64,000 bases of DNA from Subdoligranulum variabile. GTDB lineage: Bacteria; Bacillota; Clostridia; Oscillospirales; Ruminococcaceae. The DNA is taken from assembly GCA_004554775.1 (NCBI GenBank), contig SFKI01000006.1:1-64000 (forward strand), read 5' to 3'. A program made the position numbers and the translations under genes. The notes beneath the pieces are model-generated. The model worked only from the letters and a program-made list of their open reading frames with translations. It had not been told where the DNA came from and made no database searches. This document shows, in pieces, positions 50,857 through 59,145 of this stretch; position 1 is the first letter of the stretch, and each line of letters opens with the position of its first letter.

Positions 50857-51267
50857 ATGAAACCGAATGAAGAAATTATGGAATTCCTGAAGGAAAACCC
50901 CACCTTCTACCTTGCCACCGTGGACGGCTACCTGCCCCGTGTGCGGCCCATCGGCTTTGCCATGTGGTACAACGGCCACCTGTGCATTGCACTGGGCAAG
51001 CATAAGGCCGCCTACAAGCAGCTGCTGGACAACACCAACCTGGAGATCTGCGCTGCCAACGACTGCGGCGAATGGCTGCGCGTGCAGGGCACTGCCAACT
51101 TTGACAACACGCCCGAGGCCCAGGCCGCAGCATTCCAGGTCATGCCCCAGCTGGCCGACATGTACAACGAGGAGACCGGCCACAAGCTGGGCATCGTCTA
51201 CCTCGACCACCTCTCCGCCAAGCTCTTCTCGATGTCCGGCGTGGTCAAGGATATCATGAACTACTAA
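50857..51267 (+). CDS. pyridoxamine 5'-phosphate oxidase-like flavin protein
   Basis: A 136-residue split-barrel flavoprotein of the PPOX-like group. FYLATVDGYLPRVRPIGFAMW is the typical FMN-binding beta-hairpin, and GEWLRVQGTANFD is the second barrel strand. The start at 50857 follows GGAGG, 19 bases after dapL. Too short to be true PdxH; members reduce or bind small flavin substrates. Substrate unknown. Confidence 0.8.
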   Translation: MKPNEEIMEFLKENPTFYLATVDGYLPRVRPIGFAMWYNGHLCIALGKHKAAYKQLLDNTNLEICAANDCGEWLRVQGTANFDNTPEAQAAAFQVMPQLADMYNEETGHKLGIVYLDHLSAKLFSMSGVVKDIMNY

Positions 51268-51299
51268 GCGCAGATCGCTTCTCCGTTAACCGGAACCCC

Positions 51300-51376
51300 G
51301 TAGGGGCGGATTCTATATCCGCCCGTGCAGCTTTGCACTGCCGCAAATTTCCACGGGTAACATTGCCCGTCCCTAC
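51300..51376. repeat. REP cluster 9 (two units)
   Basis: An inverted pair: 51300-51327 (GGAT/ATCC type) and 51352-51376 (inverted, degenerate), spacer 24 bases. Confidence 0.8.
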
Positions 51377-51408
51377 GTCGCCGCACAATCTCTGCAAAAT
51401 AAAACAGG

Positions 51409-51446
51409 CCCCTCCGCCGCTATGGCGGAGGGGTTTGTATTTTTTA
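51409..51446 (+). terminator. terminator after the dapL operon
   Basis: CCCCTCCGCC and GGCGGAGGGG pair perfectly around 5 bases, followed by TTTGTATTTTTT. Confidence 0.85.
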
Positions 51447-51851
51447 CGCGTGTGACGGGTGCAGGATAGTGCGCCAGTCGAGGTCGCCGTGCTCAAGGCC
51501 GTGGATGAGGACCTCGGCAGTGGCGATGTTAGTGGCTACCGGGATGTTGTGCACATCGCAGATGCGCAGCAGGTTCATCTCGTTCGGCTCGCTGGGTTTG
51601 GCGGCAATGGGGTCACGGAAAAACAGCAGCATGTCCACTTCATCACAGGCGATGCGGGCCATGATCTGCTGGCCGCCGCCGTGGCCGCCGGGCAGAAATT
51701 TCTGCACACTCAGCCCGGTGTTTTCCTCGACCAAACGGCCGGTCGTGCCGGTGGCAATCAGGTGATGCTGCTCTAATATATGGCGATAGGCGGTGCAAAA
51801 CTGCACCATCAGCTCCTTTTTGGAGTCATGTGCTACCAGAGCGATCGTCAT
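51444..51851 (-). CDS. mgsA: methylglyoxal synthase
   Basis: A 135-residue enzyme that converts dihydroxyacetone phosphate to methylglyoxal, a bypass relieving sugar-phosphate stress. The N-terminal MTIALVAHDSKK and the phosphate-binding ATGTTGRLV are present. The catalytic Asp lies in LLFFRDP, and HNIPVATNIATAE closes the site. ATG at 51851 has better ribosome spacing than GTG at 51863. It follows minD by 30 bases, as in many Clostridia where mgsA sits at the mre/min locus. Confidence 0.95.
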   Translation of the reverse strand: MTIALVAHDSKKELMVQFCTAYRHILEQHHLIATGTTGRLVEENTGLSVQKFLPGGHGGGQQIMARIACDEVDMLLFFRDPIAAKPSEPNEMNLLRICDVHNIPVATNIATAEVLIHGLEHGDLDWRTILHPSHA

Positions 51852-51881
51852 AAAATGCTCCACCCTCCTTTGTGGTAAAAT

Positions 51882-52622
51882 CTAAAAAGTAAGCGGGACC
51901 CTTTGCCCGCATAAGCGTTTGGCCAAAGCCTGCCCAGCCACCACGGCGGCGTCGTGCACGGGGGGCACTGCACCGGCCGCACCGGCCTGCTGCAAGGCAA
52001 CACTCTCAGGGATGACAGCAATCAACTGTGCGCCCACCGTGTCAATGCACTCGTCCAGATCTTCTACGCTGGCGCGCTTGCCGAAGCTTTCCCGCGTGAC
52101 GCGGTTCATCACCAGCCGCACGGCGCTTTGGGGGCGGCCGCCGGCCAGCAGCCGATCGGCCACGATTTTGCCGTCGCGCAGGGCAACGGGGTCGGGCGTC
52201 AGCACCAGCAGGGCACGATCCGCGACCGTGGCGGCTGCTGTAAACGGCGCGCCCATCCCGGCGGCGGTGTCCAACAGGATAAAATCAAAATACGGCCGCA
52301 CGGCCTGCAACAGCCGCCCCAAGGGCACTGCCGCGACCTCGCCGCCTTCATACGGGGCGCTGATGACCGAAAGCCCGGCGTACAGGGGGCTGGGCACGAT
52401 GGCCTTGGCCGGTTCACACCGACCGCAGAGCACATCCTCAATGTCATAGACGGTGCGCCCGTATACGCCTGCAATAATGTCGACGCTGCGCAGACCGGAA
52501 TCCAGCTCTACCAGCAGAACTTTGCGGCCCAAGCGGGACAGGCCCGCACCCAGCAGCACCGAAACTGTGCTTTTGCCGGTGCCGCCCTTGCCGGAACAAA
52601 TCATAACACATTGTGCGCTCAT
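51882..52622 (-). CDS. minD: MinD/ParA-type ATPase
   Basis: A 246-residue deviant-Walker ATPase. MICSGKGGTGKST carries the signature lysine, FILLDTAAGMG is the switch II region, and VMNRVTRESFG follows. MinD positions the division septum by recruiting MinC at the membrane. The C terminus does not end in the usual clear amphipathic membrane helix, and no minC or minE is adjacent, so the gene may serve another positioning role. Start at 52622 behind a consensus promoter; mgsA is downstream. Confidence 0.72.
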   Translation of the reverse strand: MSAQCVMICSGKGGTGKSTVSVLLGAGLSRLGRKVLLVELDSGLRSVDIIAGVYGRTVYDIEDVLCGRCEPAKAIVPSPLYAGLSVISAPYEGGEVAAVPLGRLLQAVRPYFDFILLDTAAGMGAPFTAAATVADRALLVLTPDPVALRDGKIVADRLLAGGRPQSAVRLVMNRVTRESFGKRASVEDLDECIDTVGAQLIAVIPESVALQQAGAAGAVPPVHDAAVVAGQALAKRLCGQRVPLTF

Positions 52623-52667
52623 GGATACTCCCCCTGCCGCACAATACCGCGACACTATTCTGTCTAC

Positions 52668-52696
52668 ATTATAGCATATTGTCTGCGCTTCGGCAA
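52668..52696 (-). promoter_or_regulatory. promoter of minD-mgsA
   Basis: On the minus strand TTGCCG (52696-52691), 17 bases, TATAAT (52673-52668). Confidence 0.65.
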
Positions 52697-52812
52697 CAGA
52701 TTATTTGGTAAAAAATCACAAAATGTTTTTGCGCAATATTACAAAAAAATCGTAAAAACGGTTGCGCAAAACGGGAAACGCAGCCTGCAAAAGTCATACA
52801 AGCACGCGCGTT

Positions 52813-54606
52813 TTATGCAAACCACGCGTCCAGCACGGCACGCAGGATGGGGGCTGCGTTGGCCCCGCCGCCGCCGTATTCCAGCACAACGGCTGCAGCG
52901 ATCTGCGGGTCGTCCGCCGGGGCGTAGCCGATCAGCACCGAGTTGACATAATGGCTGCCGCCGGGCAACGTGTCCGCCAGCTGCGGGCTGCCGGTCTTGG
53001 CCGCGCAGACAACGGGGGCCTCGCGCAGCACGCGGGAGGTCTGCGCCATCCGTTTCATGCCGTCCCGGATGGGCCCGAACACGCTCTCGCCGCCGGGGAT
53101 TTCGGTAAAGGTCGGTGCGTACTGCCACACGGTCTCGCCGGTGGCGGGGTCAACGGCGCGGTCGGCAAAATGCAGGGCGGGCTTGCGGCCAAAGCTTGCC
53201 AGCGTAGCCGCGTACTGTGCCAGCTGCAGCGGCGTTACGGCGGTGTTGCCCTGGCCGATCGCCGCCATCAGGGTCAGACCGTCCTGGTAGTTGGCATCGC
53301 TTGACCAGGTCAGCCGCCCCTGCGCCGCCGCGACCTCAACGCCGGTGTCAGCCGCCAGCCCCAACCGCTGCGCCATGGCGCTGAACGTATCCACGCCCAG
53401 CCGCCGCCCGGTATCGTAAAAGAAGATGTTGCAGCTGTATTCCAGCGCGGTGCGCAGGTCCACCGGGCCGCTATGGCCGTATTGCAGGCAGCCGGGGTGG
53501 TAGCTGCTGTAGTAATAGTACCGCCCAGTGCAGTTGACGGCAGAGGCAGGGGAGATGCCCGCCGTCAGCGCCGCCGCAGCCACGGCGGGTTTGAACGCCG
53601 AACCCGGTGCGTACAGCCCCTGGCAGACGCGGTCCAGCAGCGGCGCGGCAGCGTCGGCACAAAGCGCGGCGTAGCCGCTGCGGTACTGGTTCAAATCGAA
53701 ATCGGGCAGGCTGGCCGCAGCTAGGATGCCGCCGGTACGCACATCCACCACCACGGCGGCCCCGGCCTTGACTTCGCGCCCAGCCCCCGCACCCTTGGTG
53801 GTGCGCAGGGTGTCCATCTGGGTTTGCAGGGCGGCTTGCAGCGTCTTTTGCAGCCCGGCGTCCAGCGTTAAAACCAGCGTGCTGCCGGGTGCGGGTGCGC
53901 ACACCTGCGTGGCTTTGCGGATGATGCCGTCAAGCCCGGCATTGACCAACAGTGTGCCATCCTGTCCGCGCAGCAGGTCGTCGTAAGCGGCTTCCAGCCC
54001 GCTTTGGCCGAGGGTGGCATCCATCGCAAGGCCCCTGGCGCGGGCGGCGGGCCACTGCTCGGCGGTGATGGGGCCGGTAAAGCCCAGTGCGTGGGGCAGG
54101 AGGCGGCCATCCGGCCAGGCACGCACGCCCCGCACGGCTAGCCGCACCGCGCCGCTTTGCACCAGCCCTGCGCGGTAGTAGGCGGCTGCGGCAGTGCTGT
54201 CCAGCCCCTGCGCAATGGACAGCTCCCCGGCGGAAACGGCCATACAAAAAGCGGCAAGTTGTGTTTCCACATCCTTGCCGCCTGTCAGCGCGCTTATGGT
54301 ATTTACTGTCTCCCGCAGATTGGTGCCCGGCGGGGCGGGGACCCGCAGATAGACGTCGTAGACGGTCTCATCCCGGGCCAGCACAGTGCCGCTGCGGTCG
54401 GTGATGGCACCGCGCGCCGCGTGCTGGGTTATAGTGTAGCTGGCGGAGCTTGCCTCGGCCAGTTTTTGGGCGTAGTGGTCAGCCATGGCAAATTGCAGCC
54501 AGGCCAGCCGCGCCAGAAACAGCGCAAACACGGCACAGCAAAGCACCAGCAATACCACCACCCGCCGCTGCGCCTTGCGCCGCCGGGTGCTTTGCGGTTT
54601 AGCCAT
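52813..54606 (-). CDS. mrdA: penicillin-binding protein 2 (class B transpeptidase)
   Basis: A 597-residue class B PBP. It has a basic start, one membrane helix (about 20-40), the pedestal domain opening with ARGAITDRSGTVLA, then the transpeptidase. The active-site motifs are SAFK (S-x-x-K, in YAPGSAFKPA), SCN (in LEYSCNIFFY) and KTGS (in VCAAKTGSPQ). It cross-links peptidoglycan during elongation with RodA and the MreC scaffold. The start at 54606 follows GAGGGGG; the frame continues upstream only through REP units. mreC lies upstream; mreD is missing. Confidence 0.88.
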   Translation of the reverse strand: MAKPQSTRRRKAQRRVVVLLVLCCAVFALFLARLAWLQFAMADHYAQKLAEASSASYTITQHAARGAITDRSGTVLARDETVYDVYLRVPAPPGTNLRETVNTISALTGGKDVETQLAAFCMAVSAGELSIAQGLDSTAAAAYYRAGLVQSGAVRLAVRGVRAWPDGRLLPHALGFTGPITAEQWPAARARGLAMDATLGQSGLEAAYDDLLRGQDGTLLVNAGLDGIIRKATQVCAPAPGSTLVLTLDAGLQKTLQAALQTQMDTLRTTKGAGAGREVKAGAAVVVDVRTGGILAAASLPDFDLNQYRSGYAALCADAAAPLLDRVCQGLYAPGSAFKPAVAAAALTAGISPASAVNCTGRYYYYSSYHPGCLQYGHSGPVDLRTALEYSCNIFFYDTGRRLGVDTFSAMAQRLGLAADTGVEVAAAQGRLTWSSDANYQDGLTLMAAIGQGNTAVTPLQLAQYAATLASFGRKPALHFADRAVDPATGETVWQYAPTFTEIPGGESVFGPIRDGMKRMAQTSRVLREAPVVCAAKTGSPQLADTLPGGSHYVNSVLIGYAPADDPQIAAAVVLEYGGGGANAAPILRAVLDAWFA

Positions 54607-54645
54607 GGTTGTACACCCCCTCTTTCGGGAAAGATCAAATATATG

Positions 54646-54821
54646 GAAGGGCAAGCATTGCTCGCCCGTGGAGTTTTGTGTTGCCGACAAATTGCCCGGG
54701 CGGATATGGAATCCGCCCCTACGGCATCCATATGTGGTACGCGTAGGGGAGCATTCCATATGCTCCCGTGCGATTTTGAGTTGTCGCACAATTGCTGCGG
54801 GCGGGCATTGCCCGCCCCTAC
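54646..54821. repeat. REP cluster 10 (four units) between mreC and the PBP2 gene
   Basis: Units at 54646-54670 (AGCA/TGCT), 54695-54722 (inverted, GGAT), 54743-54770 (GAGCAT) and 54797-54821 (inverted, GGCA/TGCC): two inverted pairs. They create false N-terminal extensions of the PBP2 frame. Confidence 0.85.
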
Positions 54822-54891
54822 ACAGGTTCTTGCCTATTTCAGTATAGGCAATTCTTATCGAAATAGCAATATTTCTCTCCGCAAAAAGTTG

Positions 54892-55593
54892 TTACATTTT
54901 TATAAAAAACACACTGGCGGCCAAATCGGCGGTGCCGCACAGCGTCACTTCGGCGCTCAGCCCGTCGGCGGCAGGCGCAGGTGTGCCCGTTACTGTGCCC
55001 AGCCATAATCCGTCCGCCGTCACTGCCGCCGTGCCTGGGGGTAAATCGCAGGGCAGTGCCAGCCCCGTCAGCCGCCAGCCGCGTTGCAGCAGCCCGGCCT
55101 GCGCCCCAGTAAAACCGGCTGCGGCAGGGGAGAGGTACTCCGCAAAGGTCAGCGTGCAGCGGTCGGCTCCGGCGGCAGTGATGCGCCCCGCAAACCGCCC
55201 CCGTGCATCGCAGACCGCTGCCCCCACAGGGGCTGTGCCCGCCAACACCGCGTGGTCGCCCCACCGCCACAGCACCCGTGCGGTCTGCCAACGCTCTGCC
55301 GGGTGTTCGATGCCTGCCCACTGCCGCAGTGCGTCATTCTCGGCCAGTGCGGCCTGGGCATCGGCCAACCGTGTATGCAGGGAGGCGTTTTCCGCCTGCA
55401 AATGCGCCAATCGGCTTTCGTAACGCGGCACAAAATGCGCGGCCAGCGCCGTATCGGCGCGCTGCACGGCACCCAAGCCAACCACCGCCAGCCGGGGCCG
55501 CGCGGCAAAAACCAGCGCCGCCACAAGCAGCACCAGCCATCTCCACCGTCTGCGCGGCTTCGGGGCAAATACCAGCCCGCTGTCCCGTGCCAT
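54892..55593 (-). CDS. mreC: rod-shape-determining protein MreC
   Basis: A 233-residue, short MreC. It has a basic N terminus with RRRWRW, one membrane helix (about 15-35) and a coiled coil (about 60-85, LAHLQAENASLHTRL). Two beta-barrel domains include GAAVCDARGRFAGRITAAG. MreC spans the membrane and organises PBP2/RodA on the outer face. The start at 55593 is preferred, since the long upstream frame crosses the divergent promoter. No mreB or mreD is in the window. Confidence 0.78.
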   Translation of the reverse strand: MARDSGLVFAPKPRRRWRWLVLLVAALVFAARPRLAVVGLGAVQRADTALAAHFVPRYESRLAHLQAENASLHTRLADAQAALAENDALRQWAGIEHPAERWQTARVLWRWGDHAVLAGTAPVGAAVCDARGRFAGRITAAGADRCTLTFAEYLSPAAAGFTGAQAGLLQRGWRLTGLALPCDLPPGTAAVTADGLWLGTVTGTPAPAADGLSAEVTLCGTADLAASVFFIKM

Positions 55594-55622
55594 CCGCACC
55601 ACCCCCAACCCCAGAATATGCC

Positions 55623-55652
55623 TTGCGGTCCCACGGCATACTCTGCTATAAT
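55623..55652 (+). promoter_or_regulatory. promoter of the HAD phosphatase gene
   Basis: TTGCGG (55623-55628), 18 bases, TATAAT (55647-55652), about 33 bases before the ATG. Confidence 0.65.
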
Positions 55653-55684
55653 AGAAACGTATAGCCCGAAACAGGAGGAACCCC

Positions 55685-56491
55685 ATGAAATACAAGCTGT
55701 TGCTTTTAGATATCGACGGCACGCTGCGCCCCGGCAGCTGCGAGCAGATCCCGCGTGAGAACGCCGCCGCCGTGCGCGCCGTGCAAAAGGCGGGCGTCAA
55801 AATTGCCATTGCCACCGGGCGCGGCCGCACCGGCGTGGGCAAGGGGCTGCTGCGCGACCTCAAGCCCGATTACTGGGTCTGTGCGGGCGGTGCACAATTG
55901 GTGGACGCCAAGGGCAGCGACCTGGCCCTGCACCGCCTTACGCCCGAGGAAATGTACGCGCTCGTGGACTTTTTCGAGGATTACGAGCTGCCGCTGCGCT
56001 TCACCTTCCACGATGCCAACTACGCCTACATTGATTTTGCTGAGTTCGACCGCCGCGAAAAGGCCAAGAACCTCTACAACAACATCGTGGACGGCGAGGA
56101 TCAGGATCATCACTTAGAGGAAATGCCATTTGGCTGCTTCGGCTTTCTGCCGCAGGAAAAGGCCGCGCAGTTCCAGCAGAAATACGGCTACCTCGGCCTG
56201 CAATTCCTCTACTCCTACCCAGGCAGCGACGGCTGCGATATCATGCAGAAGGGCGTCAACAAGGGCACCGGCCTGTGTGAGCTGGCCGCGCTGGCGGGCC
56301 TGACGCCCGAGGAATGCGTGGCCGTCGGCGACGGCGATAACGACGCCGCCATGCTGGCCGCTGCGGGCCTGGGCGTTGCCATGGCCAACGGCAGCGCCAA
56401 CGCCAAGGCCGCCGCCAACCGCACCGGCCCGGATGCCGAGCCCCACGGCGTGGCCAACCTCTGCCGCGAGCTCTGGCCGGAGGTGTTTTAA
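55685..56491 (+). CDS. HAD-superfamily Cof-type phosphatase
   Basis: A 268-residue HAD hydrolase of the Cof/type IIB group, dephosphorylating sugar or nucleotide phosphates. Motif I is LLDIDGTLR at residues about 7-15, motif II ATGRGRTG, motif III lysine in MQKGVNKGT, and motif IV VGDGDNDAAML. A large alpha/beta cap lies between motifs II and III. Start after AGGAGG. It ends directly at the start of the deoxyinosine glycosylase. Substrate unknown. Confidence 0.88.
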   Translation: MKYKLLLLDIDGTLRPGSCEQIPRENAAAVRAVQKAGVKIAIATGRGRTGVGKGLLRDLKPDYWVCAGGAQLVDAKGSDLALHRLTPEEMYALVDFFEDYELPLRFTFHDANYAYIDFAEFDRREKAKNLYNNIVDGEDQDHHLEEMPFGCFGFLPQEKAAQFQQKYGYLGLQFLYSYPGSDGCDIMQKGVNKGTGLCELAALAGLTPEECVAVGDGDNDAAMLAAAGLGVAMANGSANAKAAANRTGPDAEPHGVANLCRELWPEVF

Positions 56492-57013
56492 ATGGCCGAG
56501 ACCAAAGCCGCCTACACCCATGTCGGCCCCGGCCTGCCGCCACTGTACGGCGCGCGGGCGTCGGCGCTGATCCTGGGCAGCTTCCCCAGCCCCAAAAGCC
56601 GGGAGCAGGGCTTTTTCTATGGCCACCCGCAGAACCGCTTCTGGCCGCTGATCGCCTCGCTGACCGGCGAGCCTGTGCCCGCGTGGCAGGATATCGAGGC
56701 GAAGAAGGCCATCGTTTTACAACATGGCCTTGCCGTCTGGGATACCATCGGCGCGTGCGATATCCGCGGCGCGTCCGATGCGTCCATCCGCAATGTCGAG
56801 CCCAACGATGTGGCGGCCCTCATCCGCAGGCTGGGGGTGCAGGCGGTGTTCTGCAACGGGGCCGCGTCGGGGCGTGTCTATGCAAAATATGCCCAAGCGC
56901 GCACCGGTATGCCCGCCGTGGTGCTGCCCAGCACCAGCCCCGCCAACGCCGCGTGGTCGATGGACCGTCTGCGCGAAGCCTGGGGCCGGGAACTGCTACC
57001 CTTTTTACAGTAA
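56492..57013 (+). CDS. DNA-deoxyinosine glycosylase (UDG superfamily)
   Basis: A 173-residue uracil-DNA-glycosylase fold protein of the hypoxanthine glycosylase (UDG family 6) type, removing deaminated adenine. The N-terminal catalytic segment ALILGSFPSPKSREQGFFYGHPQNRFW is diagnostic in pattern (GSFPSP, HPQNRFW). VLPSTSPANA near the C terminus is the DNA-intercalation loop. The ATG immediately follows the upstream stop, with GGAGGTG inside the preceding gene. Confidence 0.87.
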   Translation: MAETKAAYTHVGPGLPPLYGARASALILGSFPSPKSREQGFFYGHPQNRFWPLIASLTGEPVPAWQDIEAKKAIVLQHGLAVWDTIGACDIRGASDASIRNVEPNDVAALIRRLGVQAVFCNGAASGRVYAKYAQARTGMPAVVLPSTSPANAAWSMDRLREAWGRELLPFLQ

Positions 57014-57018
57014 AACAG

Positions 57019-57047
57019 TTGCGCGCCTGCGGATTTTGTTCTATAAT
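57019..57047 (+). promoter_or_regulatory. promoter of the xpaC-telA operon
   Basis: TTGCGC (57019-57024), 17 bases, TATAAT (57042-57047), 50 bases before the xpaC start. Confidence 0.65.
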
Positions 57048-57096
57048 AATATTGTAATAATATTGCTATAAATTTAACGCAAAGGAGCACTTTGCA

Positions 57097-57783
57097 ATGA
57101 ATAAATGGGAAGAAAAGCGCACCCGCCCGGTGCTGCCGATCTATCTGGCTGCGCTGGTGTGGCCGGTGGGCGCACTGCTGCTGCCGACTTACCGTCTGTC
57201 CAGCGTGCTGATCATCGCGGGGGCAAGCGCGGTCGTCTACGGCCTGGGGAGTAAATTCTGCCCCACCCGCGTCATCAAAAAGCAGGTGCCCTATGCCACG
57301 GGCAGCGAGGATGTGGACGCCATGCTGACAGAAATTACGGCAAAGCTGGATGAACTGCATGAACTGAACGATGAAATCCCGGATGCCCAACTTTCCTACG
57401 AAATGGATAGAATGGAGAAGGCCGGGCGCAGTATTGTGAGAGTGGTCGAACGGCAGCCGGAAAAGGCAAAGCAGGTAGACCGGTTTGCCCGTTATTATCT
57501 GCCGGAAGCTGTAAAGATTTTGGCTGCATATGCGCGTATTGAAAAAGATTTCGCCGATGTCGGAATGGATATGGGAGAGCGGACGACCTATGACACGGTA
57601 GTCCAGGCAGGCTTTAAAGGCGAGAACTCCCAGCAAATTTTGAATGAAGTGAGAAGAAATACGACTACGATTGCCAAAGCCTTTGAAAACCAGCTGGACG
57701 CCCTGTACAGCGCCGAGGCAATGGATATTTCCACCGATATCGAGGTTTTGGACGGCATTTTAAAGAGCCAGAATTTGACCTGA
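57097..57783 (+). CDS. XpaC-family protein
   Basis: A 228-residue protein of the 5-bromo-4-chloroindolyl phosphate hydrolysis (XpaC) family. Two N-terminal membrane helices (about 13-50) precede a helical cytosolic domain with the family patterns FARYYLPEAVKIL, AFENQLDAL and DISTDIEVLDGIL. Members are usually paired with TelA, which follows 34 bases downstream here. The enzymatic name is historical; the role is thought to be envelope stress tolerance. Start after AAAGGAG. Confidence 0.85.
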   Translation: MNKWEEKRTRPVLPIYLAALVWPVGALLLPTYRLSSVLIIAGASAVVYGLGSKFCPTRVIKKQVPYATGSEDVDAMLTEITAKLDELHELNDEIPDAQLSYEMDRMEKAGRSIVRVVERQPEKAKQVDRFARYYLPEAVKILAAYARIEKDFADVGMDMGERTTYDTVVQAGFKGENSQQILNEVRRNTTTIAKAFENQLDALYSAEAMDISTDIEVLDGILKSQNLT

Positions 57784-57817
57784 TAAAACATTTATAATAT
57801 GGAAAGGAAGATCCCCC

Positions 57818-58978
57818 ATGGCTGAACTGAACAATGAACTGGACCTGACCGCCCCCGCTGCCCCCACCCTGACGCTTGACCCCATCGCGGACGAAGCCGC
57901 CGAGGCCGCCAAGCTCGAAGCCCCCAAGGCCGAGCCCGTCAAGGTCGAAGATACCCCGCTGAGCCCCGAAGAGCAGAAGATGGTCAACGACTTTGCCGAG
58001 AAAATCGACATCACCAACTCCCAGATGGTGCTGCAATACGGCGCTGCCAGCCAGAAGAAGCTGAGCGATTTTTCCGAGACTGCGCTCTCCCGCGTCAAGA
58101 CCAAGGATATGGGCGAGACCGGCGAACTCATCACCAGCCTGATCTCGGAACTGCAGGGCTTTGATGCCAGCGCCGAGCAGCCCAAGGGCTTCCTGGGCCT
58201 GTTCAAAAAGGCCGGCAACAACCTTGAGCAGCTCAAGACCCGCTACGAAAGCGCCGACAAGAACGTCGAGCGCATCAAGGCCCAGCTTGAGGATCATCAG
58301 GTCACGCTGATGAAGGATATCACGATGCTGGACAAAATGTACGAGTTGAACCTCGTCTATTTCAAAGAGCTGACCATGTACATCCTGGCTGGCAAAAAGA
58401 AGCTGGAGCAGGTGCGTGCCACCGACCTGAAAGCCGCACAGGAGAAAGCCCAGCGTACCCAGCTGCCCGAGGATGCCCAGGCCGCCCGCGACCTGGCCGA
58501 CCTGTGCGACCGCTTTGAGAAAAAGCTGTACGACTTGGAGCTGACCCGCAATGTCTCCATCCAGATGGGCCCGCAGATCCGCCTGATCCAGTCGAACGAC
58601 ACGATGATGGCCGAAAAGATCCAGACCACCATCGTCAACACGATCCCGCTGTGGAAAAACCAGATGGTGCTGGCCCTGGGCATTGCCCACAGCCAGCAGG
58701 CCATGCAGGCCGAGCGCGCCGTGACCGACGCCACCAACGAGCTGCTGCGCAAGAACGCCGCTACGCTCAAGCAGGGCACCATCGACATCGCCAAGGAGTC
58801 CGAGCGCGGCATCGTGGATATCGAGACCCTGCAGCAGACCAACAAGCAGCTGATCGAAACGCTGGATGAGCTGAACAAGATCCGTGCCGAGGGCAAGGTC
58901 AAGCGCGCCAACGCCGAGCAGGAGCTGGGCCGCATCGAAGGCGAGCTGCGCAGCAAGCTGCTGGAGATCAACGCGTAA
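57818..58978 (+). CDS. TelA-family toxic-anion resistance protein
   Basis: A 386-residue, strongly helical cytosolic protein of the TelA/KlaA family, linked to tellurite, nisin and cell-envelope stress resistance. After an acidic Ala/Pro-rich N-terminal 50 residues it has GDM-type helices, FLGLFKKAGNNLEQL, LDKMYELNLVYFKELTMYI and the conserved IPLWKNQMVLALG near residue 280. Highly biased codon use suggests strong expression. Partner of the XpaC protein upstream. Confidence 0.9.
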   Translation: MAELNNELDLTAPAAPTLTLDPIADEAAEAAKLEAPKAEPVKVEDTPLSPEEQKMVNDFAEKIDITNSQMVLQYGAASQKKLSDFSETALSRVKTKDMGETGELITSLISELQGFDASAEQPKGFLGLFKKAGNNLEQLKTRYESADKNVERIKAQLEDHQVTLMKDITMLDKMYELNLVYFKELTMYILAGKKKLEQVRATDLKAAQEKAQRTQLPEDAQAARDLADLCDRFEKKLYDLELTRNVSIQMGPQIRLIQSNDTMMAEKIQTTIVNTIPLWKNQMVLALGIAHSQQAMQAERAVTDATNELLRKNAATLKQGTIDIAKESERGIVDIETLQQTNKQLIETLDELNKIRAEGKVKRANAEQELGRIEGELRSKLLEINA

Positions 58979-58987
58979 AAATTTATG

Positions 58988-59119
58988 AAGGTTCCCTCTG
59001 TGGGAGGCTCCCGCGAAGCGGGTGGGGGAGAGAGTCGGGCCAATATTCAAGGCTTTGCGTGTTGGAAAATCTCTCTCTTTCCGGCGCTTCGCGCCATCTC
59101 CCTCGCAGAGTGAGGCTCT
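58988..59119. repeat. second repeat family, copy between telA and the LemA-like gene
   Basis: Termini AAGGTTCCCTCTGTGGGAGG and the complement of AGAGCCTCACTCTGCGAGGG, each with an adjacent small hairpin (CCCGC/GCGGG and GGCGC/GCGCC). About 130 bases, no coding capacity. Confidence 0.55.
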
Positions 59120-59145
59120 AAAACCCACACAACAAGGACAAAACT

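Noticed and set aside
54607..54789. N-terminal extension of PBP2 by 61 codons
   Set aside because: The extension is the translation of REP units and has no ribosome site; the start at 54606 has one and leads straight into the membrane helix.
57097..57783. True phosphatase activity implied by the XpaC family name
   Set aside because: The name comes from an indirect phenotype; no phosphatase motif is visible, so no enzymatic role is claimed.
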